A stretch of 64,000 nucleotides of DNA from Microbulbifer aggregans (GTDB taxonomy: Bacteria; Pseudomonadota; Gammaproteobacteria; Pseudomonadales; Cellvibrionaceae), in the NCBI RefSeq assembly GCF_001750105.1, contig NZ_CP014143.1:3317501-3381500 (forward strand), written 5' to 3'. The position numbers and the translations under genes are program-made. Shown piece by piece: positions 33,871 through 41,564 of the stretch; position 1 is the first letter of the stretch; every line of letters begins with the position of its first letter. The notes beneath the pieces were generated by a model. That model saw only the letters and a list, made by a program, of their open reading frames with translations. It was not told where the DNA came from and did not search any database.

Positions 33871-35303
33871 GCAATCAATGACTCGCTATTTGCCAGCATC
33901 TCCGCTGAAGTGAATGACCCGGCAATCGCCGTCGCGGCCACCGTTTCGGGGCTGGCAAGGTGGGTGCGCGTATTGGGCCCCTGACGCCCCTCGAAATTGC
34001 GGTTGGTTGTGGAAATTACACGCTGGAATTCACCAAAAGTTTCACCCCCAGCGTAAAAGCACATCGAACATCCGGAGTCGCGCCACTCAAAGCCCGCTTC
34101 GGTAAAAATGCGGTCCAGCCCCTCCTGTTCCGCTGCCCTCTTCACCCGCCGGGATCCAGGCACGACAACGCCGCGTACACCGGGAGCGATGCGACGCCCG
34201 TTCACGATGGCTGCCGCCGCGCGCAGGTCGCTCAGGCGGCTGTTGGTACAGGAGCCGATAAAAGCCGCGTTGACTGCGATATCCACCATCGTCTGTCCGG
34301 CCTGCAAGCCCTGGTACTGCAACGCCTTAGCGGCCGCCTCCCGACGGTGAGGCTCAAGATGCTCGTCGGGGCCGGGAATGCGAGCGCTAATGCCAACAGC
34401 CTGCTCGGGGCTGGTCCCCCAGGTCACCACGGGCTCGATTTCCCCTGCATCGACAACCAACTCACGTTCAAAGGCCGCATTGTCATCGCTGCGCAAGGTT
34501 CGCCAGTATTCAACCGCATCGCGCCAGTGTTCACCCTTGGGAGCGAAATCCCGTCCGTCGAGGTAGGCCTCAACTTTTTCATCGGGCGCAATCAATGCGG
34601 TAAACGCGGAGAACTCCACTGCCATGTTGCACAGGGTGAAGCGGGCCTCCACTTCCAGCTGTCGTATCGCTGAGCCGGAAAACTCCACTGCATAGCCGGC
34701 AGCGCCATTCGCTCCAAAGCGTGCAATGAGGTGCAGTATCAAGTCCTTGGCGGTCACACCGGGGCGCAACGCCCCGTCCACGATCACCCGCATATTTTTT
34801 GGTTTGCGTACCCGCAAGGTACCGGTTGCCAGTGCGTGCTCTGCCTCACTTGAACCGATCCCCCACGCCAGAGCACCAATGGCTCCCTGAGTACACGTAT
34901 GACTATCGGGGCAAACCAGGGTCAGGCCTGGCAATACCAGACCCTGTTCCGGGGATATCACGTGTACGATCCCCTGGTCAGCGTCATCGACATCGAAAAG
35001 CCGGATATTGGCTGTGCGGGTTTCACTGCGTGTCGCCCTGATAAAGTCAGCACCCGAGGGCATCAGTGTTTTATCACCGCGACCGGGGAAGGTATCGACA
35101 ATATGGTCCATGGTGCAGAAGACGCGGCGGGCATCTCGCACGTCATAACCCGCTGAACGCAGACTCTGCAGCGCAACCGCCCCCGTGCGCTCATGGAGAA
35201 ATACCCGATCCACGTACAGCAGAGTCTCCCCGTTTTCCAGATCGCAGACGGCGTGATCCGACCACAACTTGTCGAACAGGGTGCTCGCTCCCGATATCGC
35301 CAT
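33867..35303 (-). CDS. Aconitase-type hydratase, large subunit (LeuC/DmdA-like)
   Basis: 478 residues. [4Fe-4S] ligands are Cys352 (GSCTNSRLSDL) and Cys412 and Cys415 (GCSMCFYAGG). The substrate region CPDSHTCTQGAIGALAWGIGSSE is typical of the family. First gene of the leftward operon; it reversibly adds water to an unsaturated dicarboxylate. No leuA, leuB or leuD-biosynthetic neighbours are present, which argues for a catabolic role. Confidence 0.93.
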   Translation of the reverse strand: MAISGASTLFDKLWSDHAVCDLENGETLLYVDRVFLHERTGAVALQSLRSAGYDVRDARRVFCTMDHIVDTFPGRGDKTLMPSGADFIRATRSETRTANIRLFDVDDADQGIVHVISPEQGLVLPGLTLVCPDSHTCTQGAIGALAWGIGSSEAEHALATGTLRVRKPKNMRVIVDGALRPGVTAKDLILHLIARFGANGAAGYAVEFSGSAIRQLEVEARFTLCNMAVEFSAFTALIAPDEKVEAYLDGRDFAPKGEHWRDAVEYWRTLRSDDNAAFERELVVDAGEIEPVVTWGTSPEQAVGISARIPGPDEHLEPHRREAAAKALQYQGLQAGQTMVDIAVNAAFIGSCTNSRLSDLRAAAAIVNGRRIAPGVRGVVVPGSRRVKRAAEQEGLDRIFTEAGFEWRDSGCSMCFYAGGETFGEFQRVISTTNRNFEGRQGPNTRTHLASPETVAATAIAGSFTSAEMLANSESLIA

Positions 35304-35357
35304 ATTTAGCGCCCTCCTGTACCCTCAGAATCAGGTCAGATCTTTTATCTCATAATT

Positions 35358-35375
35358 TGATATATTATTATAACA
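35358..35375. promoter_or_regulatory. AT-rich palindromic promoter element, copy 5
   Basis: TGATATATTATTATAACA, the mirror image of copy 4 in form. The minus strand contains TGTTATAAT, a perfect extended -10 for the leftward operon starting at 35303. Between the hydratase and VOC genes. Confidence 0.55.
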
Positions 35376-35405
35376 TTATAGCTTTGAGAACCGTAATTTA
35401 TCCCG

Positions 35406-36290
35406 ATGAGCACAAGCGAATCCCGCCCCGCCCTCGGCCCCTGCTCGGTGGCCACCCTCGCAAGCCCGGACGCACCGCGGCTGGTCGATGACTATTGCAG
35501 CCACCTGCACTGCCAGGTCCTTACCTGTGAAACTCTCACGGCGTCCATGACCCGCCAGTGGGGCTGCCCTGGACTCACTGGCAACCAGTATTGGCTGCTT
35601 GGAAATGCTCTCGGGCGCCCCTGGTTGCGCATCGTCGAAGATGCCTCTGCTGAGCCTGTCACCCCCCTATCTCGTGCGGGTTGGATGGCACTGGAAATAC
35701 TGGTTGAGGACGTCGATGACCTCGCCGCCACACTGGAGGCCTCTCCGTTTCAGCTATTGCGACCCGCCGCCAACCTGGAACTCAGCGATAAGATCCGTGC
35801 CGCACAGGTTCAGGGCCCTGCGGGCGAGCTGTTGTACCTCACCCGCATCGCCGGTGAAGTCCCGCCTTTCCAGCTTCCCAAGGCTCGCTGCGCCGTCGAC
35901 CACCTTTTTATTCCGGTGCTGGCCAGCACGGGTCGCGCAGCATCCCTGGCGCAATATGAAGCCTTGGCTCAGTACGATGGCTTGAGTTTTGACACCAGAG
36001 TTACAGTCATTAACCAGTTGCGCGGGCTACCAATGGAACAGCGACATCCGCTCGCGACTCTGCAGTTGGCAGACAATTCCCTGATAGAGATCGATCAGCT
36101 CGAAAATCTTGACGTTGCCCAGCAGCAAGGTGGCACTCTCGGCGGCGGCGTTGCCATGGTGACCTTTTTCATCGACTGCCTGCCTGCTGGCGTGGAGGCC
36201 TATCACCACAGCGCTGCTCCGTATGAAGGGCGCCGAAGTTGTACGCTCTACGGAAACGATGGCGAACGGATCGAGCTGATAGAGCGATAG
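35406..36290 (+). CDS. VOC-superfamily protein (two-module, glyoxalase/extradiol-dioxygenase fold)
   Basis: 294 residues with two VOC halves: the first from about residue 10 (ATLASPDAPRLVDDYCSHL; later GWMALEILVEDVDDLAATL) and the second starting at CAVDHLFIPVLA. Members include extradiol dioxygenases, glyoxalases and binding proteins. I cannot identify a complete metal triad by eye, so enzyme activity is uncertain. Divergent from the hydratase operon and first in a rightward set; a ring-cleaving or isomerising role is possible. Confidence 0.75.
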   Translation: MSTSESRPALGPCSVATLASPDAPRLVDDYCSHLHCQVLTCETLTASMTRQWGCPGLTGNQYWLLGNALGRPWLRIVEDASAEPVTPLSRAGWMALEILVEDVDDLAATLEASPFQLLRPAANLELSDKIRAAQVQGPAGELLYLTRIAGEVPPFQLPKARCAVDHLFIPVLASTGRAASLAQYEALAQYDGLSFDTRVTVINQLRGLPMEQRHPLATLQLADNSLIEIDQLENLDVAQQQGGTLGGGVAMVTFFIDCLPAGVEAYHHSAAPYEGRRSCTLYGNDGERIELIER

Positions 36291-36353
36291 CAATCGATAT
36301 CAATACGCTCATCACTTCAGGAAGAACCAAAAAGCAATAACAAAGGAAAACCC

Positions 36354-37127
36354 ATGCCTTACCGCAGTATTCGAGGACACATCCGTTACACCAGCCGCAA
36401 GCCTGACCGGCTCGGCCACGAGCGGGGTCGGGAGTTTTTCAGCATTTCCCAGCAAACGGATGGCGTCGACGTATTGCAGGCACATTGTGAAATCGATGAT
36501 GCCCCCAGTGTTACCCGGGACATTGTGCAGGCCATGCGCCACTCTGACTCGGCACCGCTGGATTGCTCCGTGCGCCTGACTGTGGGAGACGAATTTGAAG
36601 GCAGCGGCTGGTTTCGCTTTACCGACAAACTGGCCGAATGCGAAACCTTCAACCAGCGCGACGGTCGCATCAGCCAGTGCATTGAGCTGGCCGCACCTGT
36701 GCAGTGGATGCAGTGCCACCCGATCGCGGGCGACGGCCTGCTGATGCGGCTTTATGACCTTTCCAAAGGCCCCGGTAAACAACACTTCCCCCACATGATG
36801 CTGTCCTCACCAGATCATCGCGGTGCAACCGGTCCCCTGCTGTTTAAAATGGGCTTCTCACTGGTTTACCTTGGGGAAACGGATATTACCGTTGAGGCTG
36901 GAACCTTCCGTGCACGACACTTCCAGGTGACCGACACCGCCGCAGACCTGCCCGAAGAGCACCCGCCCTACAATGTCTGGTGCACGGCTGACGATGACTA
37001 TCTGCTCCTGCGAGCCGAAGTGGAGGGGTATATGCAAACCCGTTACGAGCTGGCAGAACTGCAATACTTTGAAACCACAGCCGGCATCACCAAGGCCCGG
37101 CAACCAGTGGCAGAACCGCTGGTTTAA
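36354..37127 (+). CDS. Protein of unknown function, beta-rich (DUF3108-like pattern)
   Basis: 257 residues, soluble, no signal peptide. Alternating strands in SVRLTVGDEFEGSGWFRF and LVYLGETDITVEAGTFRARHF, followed by a YLLLRAEVEGYMQTRYELAEL ending, recall the DUF3108/lipocalin-like beta proteins, but I do not recognise a characterised member. It follows the VOC gene by 63 bp and precedes the SDR promoter. A ligand-binding role for a hydrophobic intermediate is a guess. Confidence 0.72.
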   Translation: MPYRSIRGHIRYTSRKPDRLGHERGREFFSISQQTDGVDVLQAHCEIDDAPSVTRDIVQAMRHSDSAPLDCSVRLTVGDEFEGSGWFRFTDKLAECETFNQRDGRISQCIELAAPVQWMQCHPIAGDGLLMRLYDLSKGPGKQHFPHMMLSSPDHRGATGPLLFKMGFSLVYLGETDITVEAGTFRARHFQVTDTAADLPEEHPPYNVWCTADDDYLLLRAEVEGYMQTRYELAELQYFETTAGITKARQPVAEPLV

Positions 37128-37245
37128 CCCGCTTCTTTTCATTCCATTTCAGTCCTCGGGTGGCGACTCTACGCGACCCGAGTTCTGCACTCGCATCCTC
37201 CCCCAATCCTGCAGCTCACTCTGCTTCTCTGCCTCACCGAATAAA

Positions 37246-37259
37246 TTGACAATCATCAA
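37246..37259 (+). promoter_or_regulatory. FNR-type box upstream of the SDR/RCCR-like B genes
   Basis: TTGACAATCATCAA, a palindrome with one off-centre change. A weak -10 (TAACAA, 37283-37288) lies 23 bp downstream. About 60 bp before the SDR start. Confidence 0.6.
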
Positions 37260-37321
37260 TGCAGCCCGACCCTGCCGCAAAATAACAATAGAGGGTTAAA
37301 CAACATACTGCGGAGACAAGA

Positions 37322-38188
37322 ATGAAAATACTGATACTGGGAATGGGGCATGTGGGGAAGGCCCTGGGCAGCAGGCTCCGCAGCAAGGGTCACCAGGTGG
37401 TCGGGAGCACGACCACCCCAGAAAAGGCACAGGGTCTGAGAGCGTTTGCAGACGAAGTAGTGGTACTCAAGGGGCACGAATCCGAGAAGGTCGCTGCGGC
37501 AGCCAGCGGCGTGGACCTGATCATCGTTACCGTTGCGCCAAACGTAAAAAATACCCGCACCCCGGAAGAGCGGCACCGGCACTACCGCCAGACTCTGGTT
37601 GAAACCTGCTCCAGCGCAGCTGCGAGTTGCGACCGCCTGATATTCCTGTCCTCGTTCTCCGTGTACGGCGACGGCGGTGAAGGTAGCAGTGCCATTACCG
37701 AGGAAACGCCTACCAGTAACCACGAGGAACCCTCCTCGCTGTATTACCAGAAGGCAGAACAGAAAATCCTCTCCCAGGCAGGGGGATGTGTCCTGCGCTT
37801 CCCGGATATGTATGGTGCGCCCGGGGATATGAGCTTCCCTGAACGGGTGAAGCTGGCACATTCCTATTTCGGTGGTAAAGCCTTGTTTGGTGCCGACGCC
37901 CTGCTGTACGCGATTCATTTTGAAGATGTGGTCAGCGCGGTCGTTCATGCCATCGACCACAAACTGCAAGGTATCTTCAATGTATGTGATAACGAGCGTA
38001 TACCCGCCACGAACGCCAGGGTATTCGATGCCATCTGTGATCACGAAGGATTGTCACGACTCGAATTTCTGAATCAGATCAAGGCACCGAATCGAAGGAT
38101 TTCGGCTGCCAAAATCTACCAAACAGGCTATCGCGTAGCGCACGGGGACCCGAATGCAAGCTACCTGACGGAAGCTGAGACCCACTGA
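37322..38188 (+). CDS. Extended-type SDR (NAD-dependent epimerase/dehydratase fold)
   Basis: 288 residues. The N-terminal motif ILILGMGHVGKALGSRL is a Rossmann loop, and the catalytic Ser-Tyr-Lys region reads FLSSFSVYGDGG with YYQKAEQ further on. The substrate is not evident; proteins of this kind (GMGHVG start) are common in cyanobacteria and plants, with ill-defined roles. Located in front of the RCCR-like B gene under an FNR-type promoter, so a reductive step on a pigment derivative is possible. Confidence 0.8.
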   Translation: MKILILGMGHVGKALGSRLRSKGHQVVGSTTTPEKAQGLRAFADEVVVLKGHESEKVAAAASGVDLIIVTVAPNVKNTRTPEERHRHYRQTLVETCSSAAASCDRLIFLSSFSVYGDGGEGSSAITEETPTSNHEEPSSLYYQKAEQKILSQAGGCVLRFPDMYGAPGDMSFPERVKLAHSYFGGKALFGADALLYAIHFEDVVSAVVHAIDHKLQGIFNVCDNERIPATNARVFDAICDHEGLSRLEFLNQIKAPNRRISAAKIYQTGYRVAHGDPNASYLTEAETH

Positions 38189-38274
38189 GGTCTATCCCGG
38201 GACACATGGTTATGAGTAGCGCCTAGTGCCCGCCTAAACACTTTTCACCAATTGAGTACTCAATGAGGCAAGTT

Positions 38275-39084
38275 ATGCATTCGGATACAAAAACCATCGA
38301 CCAGTTCCTGGCAGAAAGCCCAGACGTGGATGTAAGCAAAGCCTGGGAACGTTGCTGGGGCATCCTAACCGACATCAAGGGAACCATTGCCAGCCGTTTT
38401 ACCGGTCTACAGCTGGACCCGAACTGCAAAGACAGGGAGTACTACACCTCCCCCAACGGCGAGTTCGAAGGATCATTTCAGGCCTGGAGTGGCGGCGACT
38501 GCGAGTGGCTGGTGAATTCCTGGCTTGGCAACCGCAAAGCCAGCATTCTCGACATGAATGCCACTGCCTACCTGGGACAGAACACCGATGTACCCCACTT
38601 CGTCATGGTATTCGGCACCATCCCTAAACTCTTCTTCTACTTTGATTTTATGCCGCGGCGGAATCTATTAGTGGACAGTGACTATCTCGACAAGTACTAC
38701 GCTCCCATCAACGAGGAGTACCTGGCCCTGCGTGGACACAGCAATTTCCAGTGGTCGGTCAGCCATGGCCCCTATATGAGAGCGCTGATCAATCCCTCCA
38801 CCCAGAGCCTGATGGCAGACCTGAACAACGAGAACATCGACATTCTGGAAGCCTATGCCCGCAAGATGCTCGATCACTGGCTGGGCTGGTATGACAATGC
38901 AGAGCCATTACCAGAGAGCGAACGCACAGCATTGCGCCATGACGATCATCAATTGCGGCGCTTGTGCTACGAGCGCGACCCGATGAACAAGCTGGCCACC
39001 CGGGTGTTCGGAGAAGAGGGGGTTCAGGAGATGTTAACGCTGCGGATGGGCGCGGAGCAGATGCGCCGCGCTGTCAGTGCCTGA
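38275..39084 (+). CDS. RCCR-like protein B, ferredoxin-dependent bilin reductase superfamily
   Basis: 269 residues from the ATG at 38275, preferred because GAGG lies just upstream; an ATG four codons earlier is possible. It keeps the RCCR block order better than protein A: VPHFVMV (106-112), FDFMPRRNL (123-131), YLDKYYAPI (137-145), against plant PHFLME, LLDLLPRKDL, YIEKFY. The C-terminal ERDPMNKLATRVFG (233-246) matches the plant LDLTANLPRMFG, keeping its Asp. The Glu after PHFxM is Val112. So one of the two acidic substrate-contacting residues described for RCCR is lost. Probably ferredoxin/rubredoxin-dependent reductase of an open-chain tetrapyrrole; exact substrate unknown. Confidence 0.75.
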   Translation: MHSDTKTIDQFLAESPDVDVSKAWERCWGILTDIKGTIASRFTGLQLDPNCKDREYYTSPNGEFEGSFQAWSGGDCEWLVNSWLGNRKASILDMNATAYLGQNTDVPHFVMVFGTIPKLFFYFDFMPRRNLLVDSDYLDKYYAPINEEYLALRGHSNFQWSVSHGPYMRALINPSTQSLMADLNNENIDILEAYARKMLDHWLGWYDNAEPLPESERTALRHDDHQLRRLCYERDPMNKLATRVFGEEGVQEMLTLRMGAEQMRRAVSA

Positions 39085-39093
39085 AGCAGAACC

Positions 39094-39801
39094 TCAGTCC
39101 ATCAGGGGTGGGGCCTCGACCTCACCCCGCAATAGCTGCGCCAGGTATTCTGGTGCAATCATTGTGCAGTAGTGGGTACCCATGAAACTATTCGGCACTG
39201 GCATCAGGCGCCGGTATTCCACATGCAGGGCCTTGCTGCGTAAATTCAGGGTATCCCCCTCGCGATAGGCAACCTGGTACAGCTCCGGACGCAACCAGAA
39301 AGGTCCGATATACACATTGTTCTCGTCATCCAACGAGACTCGCTCCCGGGGCAGCAAGTCAGTATCGCCCTGCTCTTCCAGCGCCCGGTAGATATCTGTC
39401 AGCATCACGTCCAGCCATTGCTGGCACTGTCGATCCTGATCAGCGACTGTCAGCTCACCTGCCGATCCATGGGCGGTGCGAATACGCTCCGCGGTTTTCA
39501 TCTTGCAGGCGACAGTGACCGGAAACTCCACGCGCTGGCCATCGGAAAATTGATAGCCCACATACTGGTGGCTCGTCAGCGGCTTAGCTGTGGGCTTCGA
39601 CTCCTTGAAGCTGGTCCAGTAACTGCCCCGCTCGTAAAGTACATTGTCCACGGCCAGATCGGTACCGGCGATGAACTGCTGCACCCGAGCACAGAAAGCA
39701 TCGTCTGACGAAAGCGGGTACGCGACGGTAGGCGCAGCAAGGAAACTGCCGGTCAATCCCAACAGGATAGGGAGAGCAGCAAGGCAACGGGATATCTTCA
39801 C
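39094..39801 (-). CDS. Secreted/periplasmic protein of unknown function
   Basis: 235 residues from a GTG at 39801 with AGG 8 nt upstream. A longer start at 39909 would overlap the FNR-type box and is unlikely. The N-terminus KISRCLAALPILLGLTGSFLAAPTVAYP is a signal peptide. The mature part has four or so Cys and the segment SFMGTHYCTMIAPEYLAQLL, with no family I know. It is convergent with the RCCR-like B gene and divergent from the hydrolase at 39973, so it may belong to the pathway as an exported factor. Confidence 0.72.
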   Translation of the reverse strand: MKISRCLAALPILLGLTGSFLAAPTVAYPLSSDDAFCARVQQFIAGTDLAVDNVLYERGSYWTSFKESKPTAKPLTSHQYVGYQFSDGQRVEFPVTVACKMKTAERIRTAHGSAGELTVADQDRQCQQWLDVMLTDIYRALEEQGDTDLLPRERVSLDDENNVYIGPFWLRPELYQVAYREGDTLNLRSKALHVEYRRLMPVPNSFMGTHYCTMIAPEYLAQLLRGEVEAPPLMD

Positions 39802-39902
39802 TTTATCAACCTCACGGGTTTGAATTTGAATTGATGCTACGAACCGATTACGCCAGAACCAGTAACACAGTTCATGGATACCCCACTTGATGTCGGCGCA
39901 AA

Positions 39903-39916
39903 TTGACAATTATCAA
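39903..39916 (+). promoter_or_regulatory. FNR-type box, perfect copy, upstream of the chlorophyllase-like gene
   Basis: TTGACAATTATCAA, with TTGA and TCAA half-sites both intact. A -10-like TAAGCT (39939-39944) starts exactly 22 bp after it, the class II FNR spacing. It lies 56 bp before the ATG. Confidence 0.7.
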
Positions 39917-39972
39917 TCTGTGACAATAGATAGCTACCTAAGCTCACCTTCAGGGACCAAGAGAGACTTTTA

Positions 39973-40953
39973 ATGTACCTGACACGCTGTATTTTCGATG
40001 CATTCAAAGTGGAAGCTCTCGCCCCTCCATACGATACGGGCATTGCCAGGATTTACTATCCGGCACGATACGGGGACTCTTTTGAAGAGCGGAATACTGG
40101 CGCCGTGCCCGTAGATGAGACACTGGCCCCCTGTCCGGTCCTCATTCTATTCCATGGTATCAATATCGATCCCAGTGGTTATCGCTGGCTGGCAGAAACG
40201 CTGGCCGCCGAGGGTATTGTTACCGTGTCTTACCAGCTCGTTGCAGAAGAAATGCCTGGACAGTTAGCCGCAACGCCGGGTATCGACCTGCAGGCGCTGA
40301 CGCCCGAGCACTTTGGCAAACGCACGTCCGCCCTCGCCATGCCGGCACTCCTGTCCATGCTCGAGCGCCTGAACAACAGGAGCGTGTTGGCGGGGAAACT
40401 CGATCTGAAGCGGCTGGCCTTCGGTGGCCACAGTGCCGGCGGGACGCTGGCCCTGCTCAACGCCAACCGTGACTGGTTCCCAGCACTGCGTGCCGTCTTT
40501 GCCTACGGCGCACATACCGGCGGCTCCACCGCCCTGGGGTGGCCAGAGGAAACGCTGCTTCCGATCAGCAATGGCGTGCCACTTCTCATGATTGGCGGCG
40601 AGCAGGACGGCTGCATTGCCAACAGTGCACACCGCTATGAGTCCAATTCAGCCAGCACAACCGCGCGTATCGAACAGACCTTCGACATGGCCGTCCCAGA
40701 CAATGGCGGCGACAATGTCCTGCTCCTGCTCAGGGACGCCAACCATTTTTCCGTGTGCACCCCTGCGGATGAAACCTGTGGCCGTGGCTTCATCGACCTT
40801 CCAGTAGAAACAGATGAGGCCCGTAACGTCGCCGGCCAGGCTGTCCGCCTGTTCTTGCGGGGATTCCTTTGCGACGACCCGGCAGCGCTCGGCGCGTACC
40901 GGGAAATGCAGGGCGTCGATCACAATATGATCAGCAAGCTGCTGCAAAAGTGA
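39973..40953 (+). CDS. Alpha/beta hydrolase resembling chlorophyllase
   Basis: 326 residues, no signal peptide, cytoplasmic. Triad: Ser154 (FGGHSAGGTLA), Asp212 (IGGEQDGC) and His258 (DANHFSV). The opening strands PCPVLILFHGINIDPSGYRWLAETLAAEGIVTVSYQL match the plan of plant chlorophyllase (YPVLLFLHGY...GFIVIAPQL), although the GHSRGG motif there is GHSAGG here. It may cleave the phytol ester or a methyl ester of a chlorophyll derivative. PET-hydrolase/cutinase-type esterases share the pattern, so the assignment is tentative. An FNR-type box drives it. Confidence 0.78.
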   Translation: MYLTRCIFDAFKVEALAPPYDTGIARIYYPARYGDSFEERNTGAVPVDETLAPCPVLILFHGINIDPSGYRWLAETLAAEGIVTVSYQLVAEEMPGQLAATPGIDLQALTPEHFGKRTSALAMPALLSMLERLNNRSVLAGKLDLKRLAFGGHSAGGTLALLNANRDWFPALRAVFAYGAHTGGSTALGWPEETLLPISNGVPLLMIGGEQDGCIANSAHRYESNSASTTARIEQTFDMAVPDNGGDNVLLLLRDANHFSVCTPADETCGRGFIDLPVETDEARNVAGQAVRLFLRGFLCDDPAALGAYREMQGVDHNMISKLLQK

Positions 40954-41057
40954 GCCTTCTTTGATCAACACACTCTGGAACCAGGCTAACCCTCTGATTC
41001 TCATAGAAAATCCAATTGCTCTCTTGACCTGAGCGGGCAACACCTCTATTGTTCGCC

Positions 41058-41141
<84 letters not shown>

Positions 41142-41147
41142 CTTACG

Positions 41148-41180
41148 AAGGGCCCGATCCGCAAGGATTGGGCCCTTTTT
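41148..41180 (+). terminator. Intrinsic terminator after tRNA-Arg
   Basis: Long stem AAGGGCCCGATCC/GGATTGGGCCCTT (one G-T pair) with loop GCAA, followed by TTTTT. Confidence 0.9.
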
Positions 41181-41564
41181 GTTTGTGGCTTGGACAGGAA
41201 GCCCCCGGACACAGTCAGCTCGCAATAGAGGGTGCTGCCCCCCATCTCCGGCAATCTACCCTCATGGCCCTCCCAGCAGAAGTAGCACCGAAGCACTTGG
41301 CGAGAGCCTTCCGAGAGCACCTGGCCCCTCCCTCATCATTCGGCATTTTCATCCTGACCGATTCCGGCCCGACTACCTCAGACGGCTTGTCCCGGCATGA
41401 CAGTTCGAGGATCAAGAGGTGCCAATGCTTGCCCCGGCCTTTCATTACTCGGACTGATGGCGCAATATAAAACCGAGAGCATTCACAATCGTAGATTAGA
41501 CTTCTATGTCACCTGAACAGTGCAACCTGTTCCATAGAAGCTTCCAGCACCACGCGAGGGTTGT
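41181..41564. other. Intergenic stretch without a recognised gene
   Basis: About 380 bp between the tRNA-Arg terminator and ppnN. The short frames here lack a credible ribosome site or family resemblance. It presumably holds the ppnN promoter; I see no clear -35/-10 pair or repeat that I would assert. Confidence 0.5.

Noticed and set aside
33220..35303. Calling the hydratase pair leuC and leuD
   Set aside because: No leuA or leuB neighbour is present and the operon is catabolic. The biosynthetic assignment is possible but not supported by context.
38252..38263. Palindrome TTGAGTACTCAA before the RCCR-like B start
   Set aside because: The half-sites resemble FNR boxes but the spacer is 4 bp between TTGA and TCAA instead of 6, so the 14-bp layout is not met.
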